Assembly (NCBI GenBank): GCA_016806645.1
Contig: JACSYO010001502.1
Coordinates: 945,501-1,009,500 of the forward strand
From: Ophiodon elongatus
Lineage: Eukaryota; Chordata; Actinopteri; Perciformes; Hexagrammidae
Length of the DNA: 64,000 nucleotides
Reading direction: 5' to 3'
Positions 1 through 12,705 of the stretch are shown here, one piece after another (the first letter of the stretch is position 1; each line of letters opens with the position of its first letter). The position numbers and the translations under genes were made by a program. The notes under the pieces were generated by a model, which was given only the letters and a program-made list of their open reading frames with translations, was not told where the DNA came from and made no database searches.

Positions 1-114
1 TATTGTGTTAGTGGGGGATTTTAGAATAGGTTTTGTTCTTCTATGTTCATCCTCTTAATCACATTGCTCAATCTTTTTATTGGAGCCTGTTCTCAAGTGA
101 CATTTTTCTCCCCA

Positions 115-132
115 ATGATGATGATGATGATG
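115..132. repeat. (ATG)6 microsatellite
   Basis: Six perfect ATG/GAT triplets. Short, and with no sign of function. Confidence 0.9.
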
Positions 133-199
133 TATTTGATTGTAAGCTATACTAAATTACAGTTCTGGTAGTGAGATCAGAGATGATCTTATTACACAC

Positions 200-255
<56 letters not shown>
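200..255. repeat. (ATCT)14 microsatellite
   Basis: A perfect tetranucleotide array of 14 ATCT units. It is long and uninterrupted, so it is likely to vary in length between individuals. Confidence 0.97.
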
Positions 256-3200
256 GATGATTGCCGTGACAAAAAGTCATTTTTGAGAGGATTTCTGACC
301 ATTGTTCATTTTTGGTGTAGCCTAGTAGAAGCCAACACATACTGTACTGTAGATCCACATATTTAAAAACACTTATTTTTAAATCCTCACAAACTAGCGC
401 ACATAACATTGACAGGCTGGCAAAATGTAGAAATCTTAACTTCTCGTTTCACTCTGATTTGGATTGCCTGGAAGGTCTTACCTATCACATTAATGTCGAG
501 CTATGGATTATACCCCTTTAGGAGATGTCAGTGGTCATTTTAATACATCACGTAATCCATCTATTTATTTTCCTTTCCTTTTTTGTAAATTTGGGACGAT
601 CTCAAATGTCTCTCTCTGGACTGAGAACGGAAGTTAATCAAATAAAGTGGGATTGAGCATATCAATCATCTGCTCTCTTCGAGGATCCATGTTGACCGCC
701 AGAGCACATGTCATCATTCATTTTCAGCCAATTTACTTGATGAATAAACAGCCCGGCGGAGTGTTTGGCACCCATTTTGCATTAACATAAATCAAATTTC
801 AGGTGAAATATTCATAGCTCACCTTTAACCCAAGACCTCCAAGAGCCTCCAGTTGTTATGTTGTGACTGGAGAAACAACGCTCCACTGAGTGCTTAGCAA
901 AGGTGGTTGGCAGGCTTTATTTGACTGCTCACAAACATATTTAACAAGAAACATTTCTGATCTTACTCTCACTGATTTGCATGGTTTCCTAAGACAAGCA
1001 CTAATTTCCATGTCATTTTTGTGACACTGCTATGATTATGCATTTTCCTGAAATGGCAACAAGATGACTGTGATACATACTTTGTTTCTGAGAATCAGGT
1101 TAGGTAAAACAATTTGAGTTAAGGTGAGGGTGAGTTGCTTTGATTATATTCAGGTTGTATTATTTCGATTAAGCCTATAGGATCGCTTTGGTCATCGTGG
1201 TATCATTTGGTTTGGAGTATGTACAGGTTTGATTGATACTTAATATAACTTATGGAAATAATGAATAATGAGAGATGATATTCTCAGAGCTAAATGACCA
1301 CCCTATGGTTTCTTTCACATTACAGAGCTTGCTGCTCAGTTCAGATTTATTTCCCCCCAGATCAGCTTTCTGCCTACAGAATTCATGTTTTGAAGTGACC
1401 TTTGTTGAAGTCCAATGACTGCCAGACGCCATCAACATATTGCTCAATTTAACAGATCTTGGTTCCCCATTACACAGATGACACTCCTAAACCATAATGT
1501 ATGACTCTGTATGACTCCTAAAGAATTATTTTCGTATCAGCTGATATTTAACTTTAACAGTTCTTCTGTAAACTAAGTTAAACAAACTAAAGTAGTATGT
1601 GTGGCATTACGCTTTACACCTTAACATATTATAATTTAATTGTAGCCGAGCTTACTGGTAAACATCTACTCCTTCTCAAAGATTTATGATTTCTTGTGAC
1701 ACAAACTCACTCGGTGAACATGAGTAAACATAATTCTGTATTCATTTTAGCTCCATGTAAGTACATATACGTGATGTTTCCCAGATAAGGCTTGTCTTCC
1801 TTCATGACACAGTTTACACCTTTTTATATGACGGCCACATTTGCTTGTTATGTGAACAGTTTAACTACAGTTACAGCAAACTGCTGACATTGATATTGGT
1901 AGCCTTTAGCAATGATTTATAGAAAACTTTGATCTGTGAGCTGTAACAGCAACTCATTTCTAACTTTCAGGTAAGAGGAGAAAATGTAAAACAATAGCAA
2001 GTGGTCAAGAGAGAGTCAGACCTGATGTGGAGTGGGAGTTAAAGTGTGTACTGTTAACCAAAATGAGACCACTCATGAAAGCAAGCGCAGGGTTGTAGTA
2101 GGTGGTAAAAATCACACCCACTATATTTTCCCTGCAATGTGGACATAACTGCTTCAGAAATATCACGCAAAGAACATGTAGTTGGGAGGCGGAAGTAAAG
2201 CTATGGATCTGAATTTCAGACTGAGACAATCAAAGGAAGACTACAGAAACGCCTGCAATATTGATCTTCATTTAGTTTATACTGATGGAAAATAAAAGAC
2301 CGTGAGCTTCGCTGTTTGATTCCAGACGGTTATACAGGATTCTCGCTATCGTCACAACAGCTCATTATTAACACCTATTTGGCAACAAAGAAGCGTTGAA
2401 GTGTTTTTTTTTTTTTTTGCAACATGCAAACATGCAGAAGCATTTTAATGAGTTTGCTGTCAGACGTTCAAAAACTCTGCCACCAGGCATTTACTCTCTC
2501 CAAGATAATAGACTTTAGCGTCTGTGTTTGAATCCATCCTCTTCTCTGTGCAACTGTCTATTAATCCTGACTCTTGTTGAACGGGCTTACATCAGGGTGT
2601 GGAATATTTACAAGTTATGATAACAATCACAGCAGGCCACGGGAAACTAAGAGTGACAAAACGACTTTCTGGGATGACTGATATGGTAATCACAAGATGG
2701 CTTCAACTTTAATTGCCACAGTGAGAGCTGCTTTGTGGCTGGGTTAGGCATCATGTAAAGTAGTGTATGTCTTCACTTTGGGCATTAAGACCACTGGGAC
2801 TCCATATTCATCTTAGATTGCTTATATTACACGGCTGATTGACCATGACCGATCCTCTAGCTCTTAGATTATTTTGCCACGAGATGAAACTGAAATTTCG
2901 TCACACTGTCCACTAAGCTTCCACAGAGGCTTTCAGTCTTCCGATTTAACTTTGCATTAATGAAAAAAAAGGTCCTCAATCTCAAAGTCACCTCCGAGCT
3001 CTGATGTGGTCACTTTTGCAGATTGCATGCGAGCCGGCGCTCTCAGATTGGCTGGCTTTTATTTTTAGTGCTTGTTTTGAGCTAGTGAGTGGCTGTAAGG
3101 CACACACTGGTTGCAGACTTGACTGAGTATCAAATTGTCATTTCGAAAGTGACAAGGTGCTGATTTGCCCGCCTGGCACTGAGCGATTGGACATCACTGT

Positions 3201-5200
3201 TGACAAATGGGCAGTGGAACAAAACTGGCAGGATGCTAGGGAAGACAAAATGCCTTCAGCCAGAGTTTTTTCCCCCTATCTGTTATCACAGCTGGACAAC
3301 AGCTAGTTAAAATTCCTGAATTTACTGATAGTATAATCGTTTGCCGCCAACAGTTTCTCTGTCAAGCACACCTCGAGCAAATACATATCCGCTGTGCTGT
3401 TATTGTATTGTCATTGTCAGTTATTTGTATGATGTGTATAGACAAAGTGAGCTGTGTGCACTCCTGTTTTATGTTACACGGGATCCACTGGTGGGTTTGC
3501 CTTTACAACCCTATATTTATTTCATTTGATTCTTTTATTTTTTTATATATTTTTGGGTATGTAATGAAGCAGCCATGAAAAAAACAAACAAACATGGCAT
3601 CTTGGGGAAAGGAAAGCAGGCCTGAGTGGGTCAGTGGATGTTATTACAAGACAACAAGGGATTATAGAGGGGGGGATGAGATGCAGATTACCGCAAAGCA
3701 AACTGGGGATTTCAGTGCATTCACAGCCACCGTACATGTCTTAGATTAGTTTTGTGCGTTTTTAGGAGTAAATGCAGCTTTAGGTCATGTACTGTTTTTC
3801 AGGTTAATTGATTTAAAAATATGTGTAGATAAAAACAAGGGCTGAATCAGGCTGGTACCCTACCAGACACGGCGTTGGCAGACTGTGGTTTCTATCACAT
3901 CATCCTATTGAGGCCTCATGCATTACTCAATCCTTGCATTGCTCGAGAGTCCGAATGAGAGTAGAACACCCATTCACCAAAGGTCTGATCTGATCCTGGT
4001 GCCAGCTGCAGATTTTCAAAACAAATTCTGCAGTCAGAACGTGAATAGGTACCCGCCCCAGGAAAGCCTCACTGGATATATTTTGAAGACTCATCTTGCA
4101 GTAGTAATGCACCCCTCCCTACTGCCTGTCTCTGCTCTTGAAAGAAAGCAATCTCATGAAAAAGGAAAGAAGAAAACACACGTTGACTTTGAGCTGCCTC
4201 TGAGTCCATACCAATCCCAGCTATTGCTACAGATAAGACAACTTATAATTGAATTAAAAGTGAATCCACAGTTTGAACATAAGTATTAACTGCGGAAAGA
4301 GTATTTTCTGTTACACACAATCAATCATTATAGATGGGGAAATAGAATATTGCCTTAATAGACATGGGAATGGTATTATTTGCAGAATTGTTATTGATTT
4401 TGGTTATTGATTGCTCAAGTTATTTATTGCTGAAATAATGCATGTAACTGCTCTTATGTAGATAATGTCATATTGGGACATATGACAGATTTTCAATCTA
4501 TTTTCCAGTGGCATTAGTAACATTATCAATATACGTATTGGTATCAGTTATCGGGAAGGGGAAAGGACAACACACAGGAGAAGATCACAAAGCTTTGCAT
4601 TTTATAATGAAATCAATTTCACTCCAATCGCTGGCTGTCGCACACGTCGTCTTATCGACCGATAATAAGCAGCTGAACCCCCTGCTTTAACTCTGGGGAC
4701 ATGAGGGACTCCTGACACAGCTCCCCTTAAACTTGTGAGCATGTGTGGCAGCACAACCGCTCACACCTCCCATTAGGTGAGAGGTGAGGAACCAATTACC
4801 TGGAGATATGTCTCGGGGCCAAAAATACCATTGTCGGCTTGTCACAATGTGAGAAATGACAGATTGTGTTATCTTTTAGTTCCCTTCCAGATCTAATGGG
4901 ACTGACAGGAAGGCCAATAAGCACAGTCGATGGATATTCTATATTGTAACTTCACCAAAGACTAGTGTGAAAACATGTTTTTCAATTAATGTTTGTTTGT
5001 TACCACCCCTTCAGGACACTTCACTGGAAGGTAAGCCTCAGTTAGAGGGGATGCTGTGTCTTGCCTAAGAGAACTACAGCAGGGTGGATGCTTGGCAACA
5101 AGGCGAAACTGAAACAAGGTACTTTACCCTCTTTACACCACATTATCATGTTTCCTCTCAGCACATGTTTTTTTTGGTCACTTAATACAACCTTTTAGCA
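256..5200. other. Gene-poor stretch; no coding region seen
   Basis: No gene is supported. Open frames are short and overlap on opposite strands; the longest is 123 codons at 3918-4289 (+), with a 61-codon frame opposite it. A 15-base T run lies at 2404-2418. Two parts look denser and less random than their surroundings: about 640-835, with homeobox-like TAAT/ATTA words and a GGTGAAATATTCATAG end, and about 3000-3235. They are possible conserved regulatory elements, but that is an impression and not a measurement. Confidence 0.5.
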
Positions 5201-5204
5201 GTTG

Positions 5205-5425
5205 ATATGGCAAACTTGTTAGCAAACAGTTGATTATTTGCACACTCGGCAAATACAGAGCATCTTTAGTATTGATTTGCAATATTTCCGGCCACCAGGC
5301 AAATGTAATACTTCTTTTAACTGTTTTTCTCTCCTCTAACTCCTGAAAGAAATACATCTCCTGAGTTCTCCAGGTAGTCGCCAACCTTGTCTGGCTGCTG
5401 TTTTGTGTAAGGCAGTTAGCGTAAA
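5205..5425 (+). repeat. Interspersed repeat, copy A (related to 51040-51290)
   Basis: This stretch shares an ordered series of words with 51040-51290 on the same strand: GCAAACAGTTG, then TTTTAACTCTG-like T-rich text, CTCCTCYAACTCCTG, AAGAAATA and GTCTGNCTGCTG. The same wording is familiar from a dispersed repeat of fish genomes, probably a non-autonomous DNA transposon, whose superfamily I cannot give. This copy has lost the CTAAATGCTCCACTGTG part that copy B keeps. No clear ends or target duplication are visible, so the bounds are approximate. Confidence 0.6.
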
Positions 5426-6108
5426 GGGAGTTTTAAGAGCTTATTTATATCAGTAAATAACAAACGTCAGATTGAATCAAATACCAAGGGCTTCTCTCTA
5501 TTTTTTACTATTTTGCACTGATGTTCAGCTATCATGCAGCACGGAAATCCATAGCAGGAGAGGCAGAGACCAATTCCACTGCTGACAGTAGTTTCAATAG
5601 ACCACAATGTAATACAGAAACAAGATATGAGTTTGAGTAAGGGATATGACTTTTTTTCTCCACAGGAAAAATTTGATCTCTTGCTCTCACTGTCGCCGTC
5701 GCTATCACTATCACTTTCACTCTGCCCACCTACACGTAAGTTCACAGGAGGTCGTCAATAGTCTGGGAAATGCACAAAATCACTAAAGTAGATAAGGCAG
5801 CTAGAGGAAAAGTGGGTACACCAAGAAAAAGTAAATTACAACAGTTCATCACAAAGTAACCCCTGAAATGCACTGAACATTGCAGGTTGATGATATATAA
5901 CCGTGTCAGAGCATCTATTCATGGAATTATTTTTATACAGGGACAGCACAGGAAAACAGGTCAGTAAGACATGGTTGTCCATTTGATAAATCAGTTGACA
6001 TGGAGTCTATTAATTCAGTATCCTGCTGACTTTGACTGAGTTATTTTGTTCTATTTTTATAGAATAGACTTTAATAAATGTGAAAAAATATGATCATAGC
6101 AGACATGG
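5426..6108. other. No feature recognised
   Basis: A 92-codon open frame on - (5467-5745) overlaps a 65-codon frame in another phase and contains a Ser/Asp-rich run read from an imperfect TCACTATC tandem at about 5700-5720. No domain or splice logic supports coding. Confidence 0.5.
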
Positions 6109-6116
6109 CTATCAAA

Positions 6117-6751
6117 TAGGACTGTAACGGTTGGTGTATTGGCGCCAAACCATCGCGGTACGGTGTGCCACGCAGAATACACGGCATGTAGATTGATGCA
6201 CGTAATGTGGAACTAAAGTTCACAAGTGTGAGTTCCGCCTGGACACTTTCAGCTGTACATATGTTGAGATCAACACAATAGGCTGATTGGCGTGCGAGTC
6301 AGTCACACTGTGACGGCGGAGCGGGAAGACCCGCCTGCAGTTTCCCAGTCATCTACAACAGCAAGACAGAGAGTTGTGGAGTAAGACAAGGACGGTGGTT
6401 TGAATATGTGAATATAGCTAGTTTAATTTTTTTTTTTCTATGTATTTTGTATTTTCAATTTCACAATATGAGATGCAGCTTTATAGCCTATTGTGACCTG
6501 TTGCCTTTAGGGAAATTGTTTATTCAGTGTTTGTACAGTGTAATACAGAAGTGTTTGAAATACCAGCGGGCAAAATGCTACCTCAGTCCACAGCAAGGAG
6601 ATTCTCTCTGCCTTTAACAAGTGCTATTGTCTAATCAAAATCAAGAAAGCAACATTTTTTTGCCCTGCTGTACTGAACTTGCACTGAACCATGACTCCAA
6701 AAACCGGGGTATGACCCGAACAGTGACTTTTTGTGTACTGCTACACTCCTA
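6117..6751. mobile_element. Non-autonomous hAT-like transposon, 635 bp
   Basis: The left end reads TAGGACTGTAACGGT. The reverse complement of the right end reads TAGGAGTGTAGCAGT, an imperfect 15-bp terminal inverted repeat of the TAGG-GTGTAACGGT type common in fish hAT elements. Flanking 8-mers are CTATCAAA (6109-6116) and CTAACGAA (6752-6759), identical at six of eight positions, as expected for an aged 8-bp hAT target duplication. Subterminal GCGGTACGGTG on the left and GGGTATGACCCGAACAGTGAC near the right end fit this family. No transposase domain is readable, so the copy is defective and must rely on a transposase made elsewhere. Confidence 0.8.
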
Positions 6752-6759
6752 CTAACGAA

Positions 6760-9200
6760 ACCAAAAAGCAATGTCAGTCACAAGCTTTTGCTGTACAGGA
6801 AGTAAAAGCCATGAAGTCAGGAGTCTGAGTTGCCTTGGTGAATACCGAAAAAGACTTGCTACTCCCACAGGCCCACTTTTATTACCGTCAGTGTATTTAA
6901 AACATGCCCGGCAATAAGGGAACGAGATGACTTCGCAGCTGCGGAACGGTGTGTACAATCAGCGTAAGCAGTGATGATCTGCTCAGGCAACCATTTCATT
7001 TTCACAGGACATAAACTGATAGCAGCAGCTGAGACTGACAGCAGGATTTATACCCTGACACTGATATGTACATCATTCTGTATCAGCTTCCCTTGAAATG
7101 GAACAGACAGATATGCGTCTGCAGCTGTGCAAATTCCACAAGAGCTGCACTTGTATTCTTGAAGAGAGGATAGTGCTCTCTTTCAAAGGCAGTGTGTTTT
7201 ATACACACATCTTTATGACACAGGAGACGAAGAAGAAAGACAGGGGTCCCATGGACAGATGGGACAGATGAGACATTGAGATGTATAAATGGAAAGGCCG
7301 GGTCCATTTGTCTTGTCACTAATGGACAGGACAGCCAATCAGTCAGTAATGACCCTCTCGCTTGTCTAAATAATAGTGTCATTATAATGATGAAACTAAT
7401 GTAACGTCAGAAAGTATTTAGTCTCTTGTCTCGTATTGTTACTGAGTGTCTGTTAATGACTAAGGGCTGTGCTTGAATCTCATCAGGTAACATGTTAGGT
7501 ATCTGTATCAAACAGAGGAGGGAAAAAGGGTTTGAAAACTATTTATAAAAACAGGTGTTCTCATTAATCTTTCCGTTGTGCATTTTACTATTCTGTAAAA
7601 TAGGACTGTTTCATGCTTACTGAAGGTGCTGCGTGTAATTTAGCACCAATACATAATTACTATAGTCTCTTTGAGTAAACGATTAAAGCAAACCAAACAT
7701 TGAGAGGATCAGCTTCCTCTCCTTGTGATTTCACAGTGTGCGCCACCACTTGGATAGAATTACATCTGTTATCGTTTAGCAAATGAGTGAAGGTGCGACC
7801 AGTTGTCTTCCTGATATGTAGCGGGATTTATTTATTTAGGATTTATCTTGTTGAACAAAATGTGTGCGGGTCATAAGGCATTTTTTTTGTAGCTATATAT
7901 CTTATTAGCCTTATTTTTTGAAAACCTAGCAGCCAAAGATGCAGAGAAAATGACACCAACAAGAACCAACATTATGTGTAGTGCGGTCTTAATTCTAAGA
8001 AGAAAAAAAAAACGAAACAAAAAAATGCTGTACCAAGGTAACGCAATTCATTTTCAGAATAGTGTGTCTTTGTATTCTTGGTAGGCTATTTTATAGCCGG
8101 AATGCATTAATGGCTCACATATCTGCAAGGTATGTTCCCAGTGTCCTTCGATCAGCTCCTGCACTTGGTTAATGCTAATGTATTTGGGTTTTTAACTCTC
8201 CCGGGTATCAGTGAAACATTATTCTATATTAAATCATTCTAAGAGCACAAAGAATTAAGAAGAGGAATATGCAGAATAATGAGTCGGAGAAACTAAAGAC
8301 TAAAGACTTTCCATCCAATTTTTCTGTTTGCTTTTACTTGGAGCAGTAATGCTTAAGCTCCTCATCATGATTAATATTAACCGTAGAGATGGAGAAACTG
8401 CACTTATTCAAGTAGTCATCTGAATTTGCTAAAAGCACTGCATTGCATTAAGTAGTATCTCTTGCTTTTATAACCTTTTTTTTTTGTTCAGGGAAAAGCA
8501 CTTCTCTCCGCTGGCTATATCAAACAACACTGACTTTTTGGTGGTTGTGCAAAAATAATGAGTGCTTTGAGACGGGCATGTTTTATCCTGAACTAGAAGA
8601 CGTCTAGGTGCTAGAGAAACTGTCTTTCTATCAGTCTTTGTCAGTGTCCTGTCACAGTGCATTTTTTGTTTTTACCAAACTGAATGTCAGGGTTCGTCTG
8701 ACTTTGCTGACATGGTCTTTGTTCCGTGGACCGCTACATCAAAAAGAGCATGTGGGTAGAGTAATGCAGCTCCCTGAGAGGTGAGCCTTTTTAACCCCGG
8801 CACAATAAAGTGAGGCATCACAATTCAAAGGGCCGCTCCAGTCTGTACACAGTAATCTGTTCAGTCATGCGTCACTGTCACCCACATTCTTTGTGCCATC
8901 ACATTTCTGTCTTGTCGTAAATACTTCAATCACAGCATGTCTCCCCTGGAGGAATAGCACTTTCTTGAACCAAAGCGGAGGCCAGGGCAGTTTCACATTC
9001 CAGCCAACAGCTCATCCATCAGATTGAGCAATAATGGCACCTTCTGTGTCCTAAGAACACTTTTCATGATACAGAGGACTCGACTTTGCGTGAACAACAA
9101 CAGTTTATCAGCAGGCGCCAGCGCTGCACGGCATGCTCCACGTGTCTGTAAAATCTATTACAAATACAGTACAATTTGAAAATAGTTTGTGCAGCTACCG
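6760..9200. other. No gene recognised
   Basis: A+T-rich DNA with only short overlapping open frames; the largest is 99 codons on - at 7083-7382 and shows no domain. No repeat family was recognised with confidence. Confidence 0.5.
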
Positions 9201-9202
9201 CG

Positions 9203-9475
9203 CACCATAGACTCTAGAAAGATGGACATAGCGATGTGTAATGTAACCCATTGGTTTACATTGGAGGCGGTTCCAAGCACAGAGTTGTGGCTTACGGTCA
9301 GTGCCATCTTTTCCGTTTTGAGCTTTCAGATAAGGAGTGCAGGTTGTTTCCTTTCTCACTCAACCTGCCTGCTAGCTCCTTAACTACAGCTAGCTACCTC
9401 TCCTCATAACATCATACCCGTCGGACTGCAGTAATGTATGCAAGTTTATGGTGATAGACTCTGTATATCGGTCTC
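9203..9475. repeat. Probable fragment of a dispersed fish DNA repeat
   Basis: The opening words ACCATAGACTCT, AAGATGGACATAGCGA, then AACCCATTGGTTTACA and GTGCCATCTT follow the order of a repeat I know from fish genomes (ACCATAGACTGTATATAAAG, GATGGACG, CACCCATTGGTTT, CGCCATCTTG). A second GATAGACTCTGTATAT word lies near 9457-9472, in the same orientation as the first, so no clean inverted repeat is visible. The family is recalled, not searched, and the ends are approximate. Confidence 0.5.
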
Positions 9476-11890
9476 AGTCAGCCAACAACCATAATTTGGG
9501 GACATTGCAGTCAGCAGTGTCATAGTTGCATAGAAGTTGAATGTACCTTAAAATACCTTGGACCCTTGAATCATCGCTTCACTGTGGTTCAACTTTATTA
9601 GAAAAGGTTCTGCTTGACAGCATCAATGCATTATCATTCGTCTCTCGCGGCAGAGCTAGTGCGCTACAGATGAATGGCTTTACATACACCGAAAGGTCAT
9701 CTCCTCCGAGAAAGGAGAGGACATCGCAAGCCAGAAGTGCACTTTCAAAAACGGGCAAAGACTATTATTCGTATACTCACACTTTACAGATATAGGAAGA
9801 AATCTATGTCGACCCTATTTGTCAAGATGAGGAATGCATCCAATATTAATCGAGTGAAGAGTAGCGGCATTTATTTATTTATTTTTTTATATCGGCACAA
9901 TCAGCTGCCCTGGCCTCATTATTTAGAGTGCAAAACAAAGATGTTGCCCCCATGCCCCTGCTCAATTCAGGAAACATAAAACTGAAACAATGTCTTTAGA
10001 GGAGATGAGGAGAGACTTAACGGTGACAGAGAGCACTGTGCTTCGTCTTTGTTTGTGGCTGTGCTTCAGTGGTGTAACCTGCAGAGAAAAACCCAGTGGT
10101 AAATATCAGATTGACCATGTGACTCATTGGCATGGCGCTGCCATTAATTCACAGAGTAAGATATGTCCGTCCACACACTGAAATGATTTCACCCAGTGGT
10201 GTTGGTGCCTTGCATTATGCAAAATATTCAAAGCAATCAGTGCACCACATGTATGGACATACCTGCTGTTGTCATGGACATCATTATAGACTGAATAATA
10301 TTACATAATCAAACTATAGCCATATAAACTTAATGAACTTGCTGAGCTGTTGAGATCATAGAGAAAGTTTACTGTAGCTTGAATTAAGTTGTAGACGTTC
10401 TTTTACTAAATGAGGAGTCTTTCTGTCTTGATGCATTTCTACCAATTTGTTTTAGCCTGTTGTCCTTAGCCATCATATCCCTTTAGTCTTTCATTTGGAA
10501 GAGTGGTCAGATTAAAGGCTCGAGGTCAAATGGAATAGCAAATGGCAAAAAAATCCTTAACTTCAAATGGACTTTTAAATTCGAATTTGAGGCATGAAAG
10601 GTACTTTTAGTTTTGCTGTGACTATGCCCTTATGTAAAGTTGACCTGTTTACTCAACAACACTGGTGTGAAAGCTTTACATGGGTTTATTTTTGTTTACA
10701 AAGCCTATCCTTTGAGAACTGATGCATTTACACAAGTTTACCTCACACATATATTAATATTTGTATAAAATACGCTCCTAAGCCGAAGTGATTTTACAAT
10801 TTATTACAATAACATTAACTGAGCTTTCCCAATACAAACCTTATGAATTTATCCTTATGAATAATAGTGCTTTTCCCTAGGCCAAATCATTTATTTTCCT
10901 AACCATACTTGATAATCATGCAGAGTCACAACTTAAGGGCCCATGTTCCCTCCCCCACAGTAGTTAAGTCACTTTTCATTTCCCCCTGAGATTTAGTGGT
11001 TGGCAGCTTTATTAACATTGAATATTCTGGACCACTGCACCATAACCTCCATAACAAACATTTTCCCTTTCTTCTGGTCTTTATTGGGTAAACAAGAAAT
11101 AGTTTGACTTCCCTTGTGGCCTTCATGAGCAGAAAAAATGAAGTTAATTAAAGTAAGTAATTAGTACTTTTTGTTTGGAAAATGAGTTACTGTTTGATTG
11201 TTTACATGCCTCAGGGTGTCCTTTCAACAAAAGGATAGAGTTCTATATCTCCAGACATTAGCTCCAGTGTAAGGAGGGGGAAACACTTTTGTATCTAATG
11301 CTTGTTTTCCCCTATTTATGCCCATTTAAACAGAATTGTGGTGATTTGATTAAGTGTGGTTGACAAAAAATATCCATCCTTTATCATACATTTCTTCTTC
11401 TTTCTTCTTCTTTCTTTGTATATGCAGATGTCAAATTTCCATAATGCACAGAATAACTGGTTCAAGGATAGTGTGAAAGTTTGAGAGAAAGACAGCAGTT
11501 GATCGTAGTCGTGGTTCTTTGGACAAAATTTGATTAAGGAGGTTCCCCGTGCTCTGTTAATATCCTCTTTGACTGATAGCTTGCACAGCAGACAGCAGCT
11601 TAGTAAGGCAAAGCCTCTTATTTTCTTGTGAATTGCTTGCTCTGGAATTGATAACCTGCATTAAAATTCATTAGACTGCTAACAACGTGAACATTTGCAT
11701 AAATTAGTTGTTTTTTACGTTTCATTTGTTTGACCAGCGATGCCTGTTGGAATACAAAAGCATAGCCGACTAGATTTTCTTTTGCATGTTAGAATGCGTC
11801 GCAAAAAATATGTGCTGTAGACTAACTGTTGCTACGGAAAAAGACTGATAAGATGTAAGAAAAGGCCATAATATACAGGTTATATTTAAG
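9476..11890. other. No gene recognised; TTC-rich tract near 11391-11418
   Basis: Overlapping + frames at 9541-9795 and 9674-9979 are in different phases and have no domain. An imperfect TTC/TTTC pyrimidine tract occupies about 11391-11418. Nothing else was recognised. Confidence 0.5.
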
Positions 11891-11949
11891 TTGTGTGTGT
11901 ACATTTGTGTATTGGTGCGTGCGTGTGTGTGTGTGTGGGGGGGGGGGGG
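11891..11949. repeat. GT-rich microsatellite ending in G13
   Basis: Interrupted (GT)n with GTGC variants runs straight into a 13-base G run at 11937-11949. The proline/histidine-rich open frames on - here are read from this repeat and are not genes. Confidence 0.92.
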
Positions 11950-12364
11950 ACGCGCCATTGTCAGTGGACAACTTATTTGTCATTTGAAGATGACAAATAC
12001 GTTTTCCGGTCCCTTGCAATCTTGCTAACAGTTGTTGTTTAGCCATGAAGGAGACGGGCAGTTCAATAAAAGTGAAAGCAGAAAAATCTTAATTCCAGTG
12101 AATCAACTCTAAACTAAAGCTCTGTCCCACCTGCGTAGGTGTGCTGTTGATGGACACCGCTGTTTCGCAACTGGGTGCACAAATCGAAACGAAGGGGCTA
12201 ATCAAGCGTAGAAGAGAAGTGGAAAAATTGTGGATGATGAGTTTGGAAAAAACAAACATAACGCAACATATCCGTGTAAAAATATCAATAACTTTAGCTT
12301 ACAGGTAGATGTTTTTTTTTCAACATCTTCTTCTTCTACATTTCTGATCTGCTGCTACCTTATT

Positions 12365-12705
12365 AACAATCCCGACCCCTTAGGTCATCTGGGAATGGTC
12401 TACTTTCTGTTCCAAGAGTCAGAACTAAACATGGAGAAGCAGCCTTCAGCTCCACATATCTGGAACAAAGTCCTTGAAAGCTGCAGGTCTGCTGAGACCC
12501 TCAGAGACCCTCTGCTCCTTTAAATCCAGATTGAAGACTTTTCTGTTTGCTGTTGCCTTTAATAGAACCAGATTCAAGGACATTAATCAATTTCTGCATT
12601 TCACTACTGTATTTTATTTCTTAACCTGCACTGCAACTTTTATTCTATTTTTAGCTTTGAAATGTGCTATACAAATAAACTTGCCTTACTTTTTGTTTTT
12701 AAATG
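12365..12705 (+). mobile_element. L2/CR1-type LINE, 3' fragment with frameshift
   Basis: This is the extreme 3' end of a LINE retrotransposon, covering the C-terminus of the reverse transcriptase protein and the 3' UTR. In one frame it reads PSAPHIWNKVLESCRSAETL; the story continues in another frame as SFKSRLKTFLFAVAF, matching the W-N-x-L...TL-x-x-F-K-S-x-L-K-T-x-L-F signature at the end of L2/CR1-like ORF2 proteins. A frameshift separates the halves, so the copy is dead. It ends with GAAATGTGCTATACAAATAAACTTGCC-type sequence, the hallmark 3' end of fish elements of this group. The 5' part is missing, as usual for target-primed insertion. No target duplication was resolved. Confidence 0.85.

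Noticed and set aside
3918..4289. 123-codon + frame as a small gene
   Set aside because: No domain, and overlapped by a - frame over the same stretch.
12130..12240. THAP- or zinc-finger-like peptide (CAVDGHRCFATGCTNRNEG)
   Set aside because: The Cys spacing is suggestive but too short, it ends in a stop, and no further domain follows.
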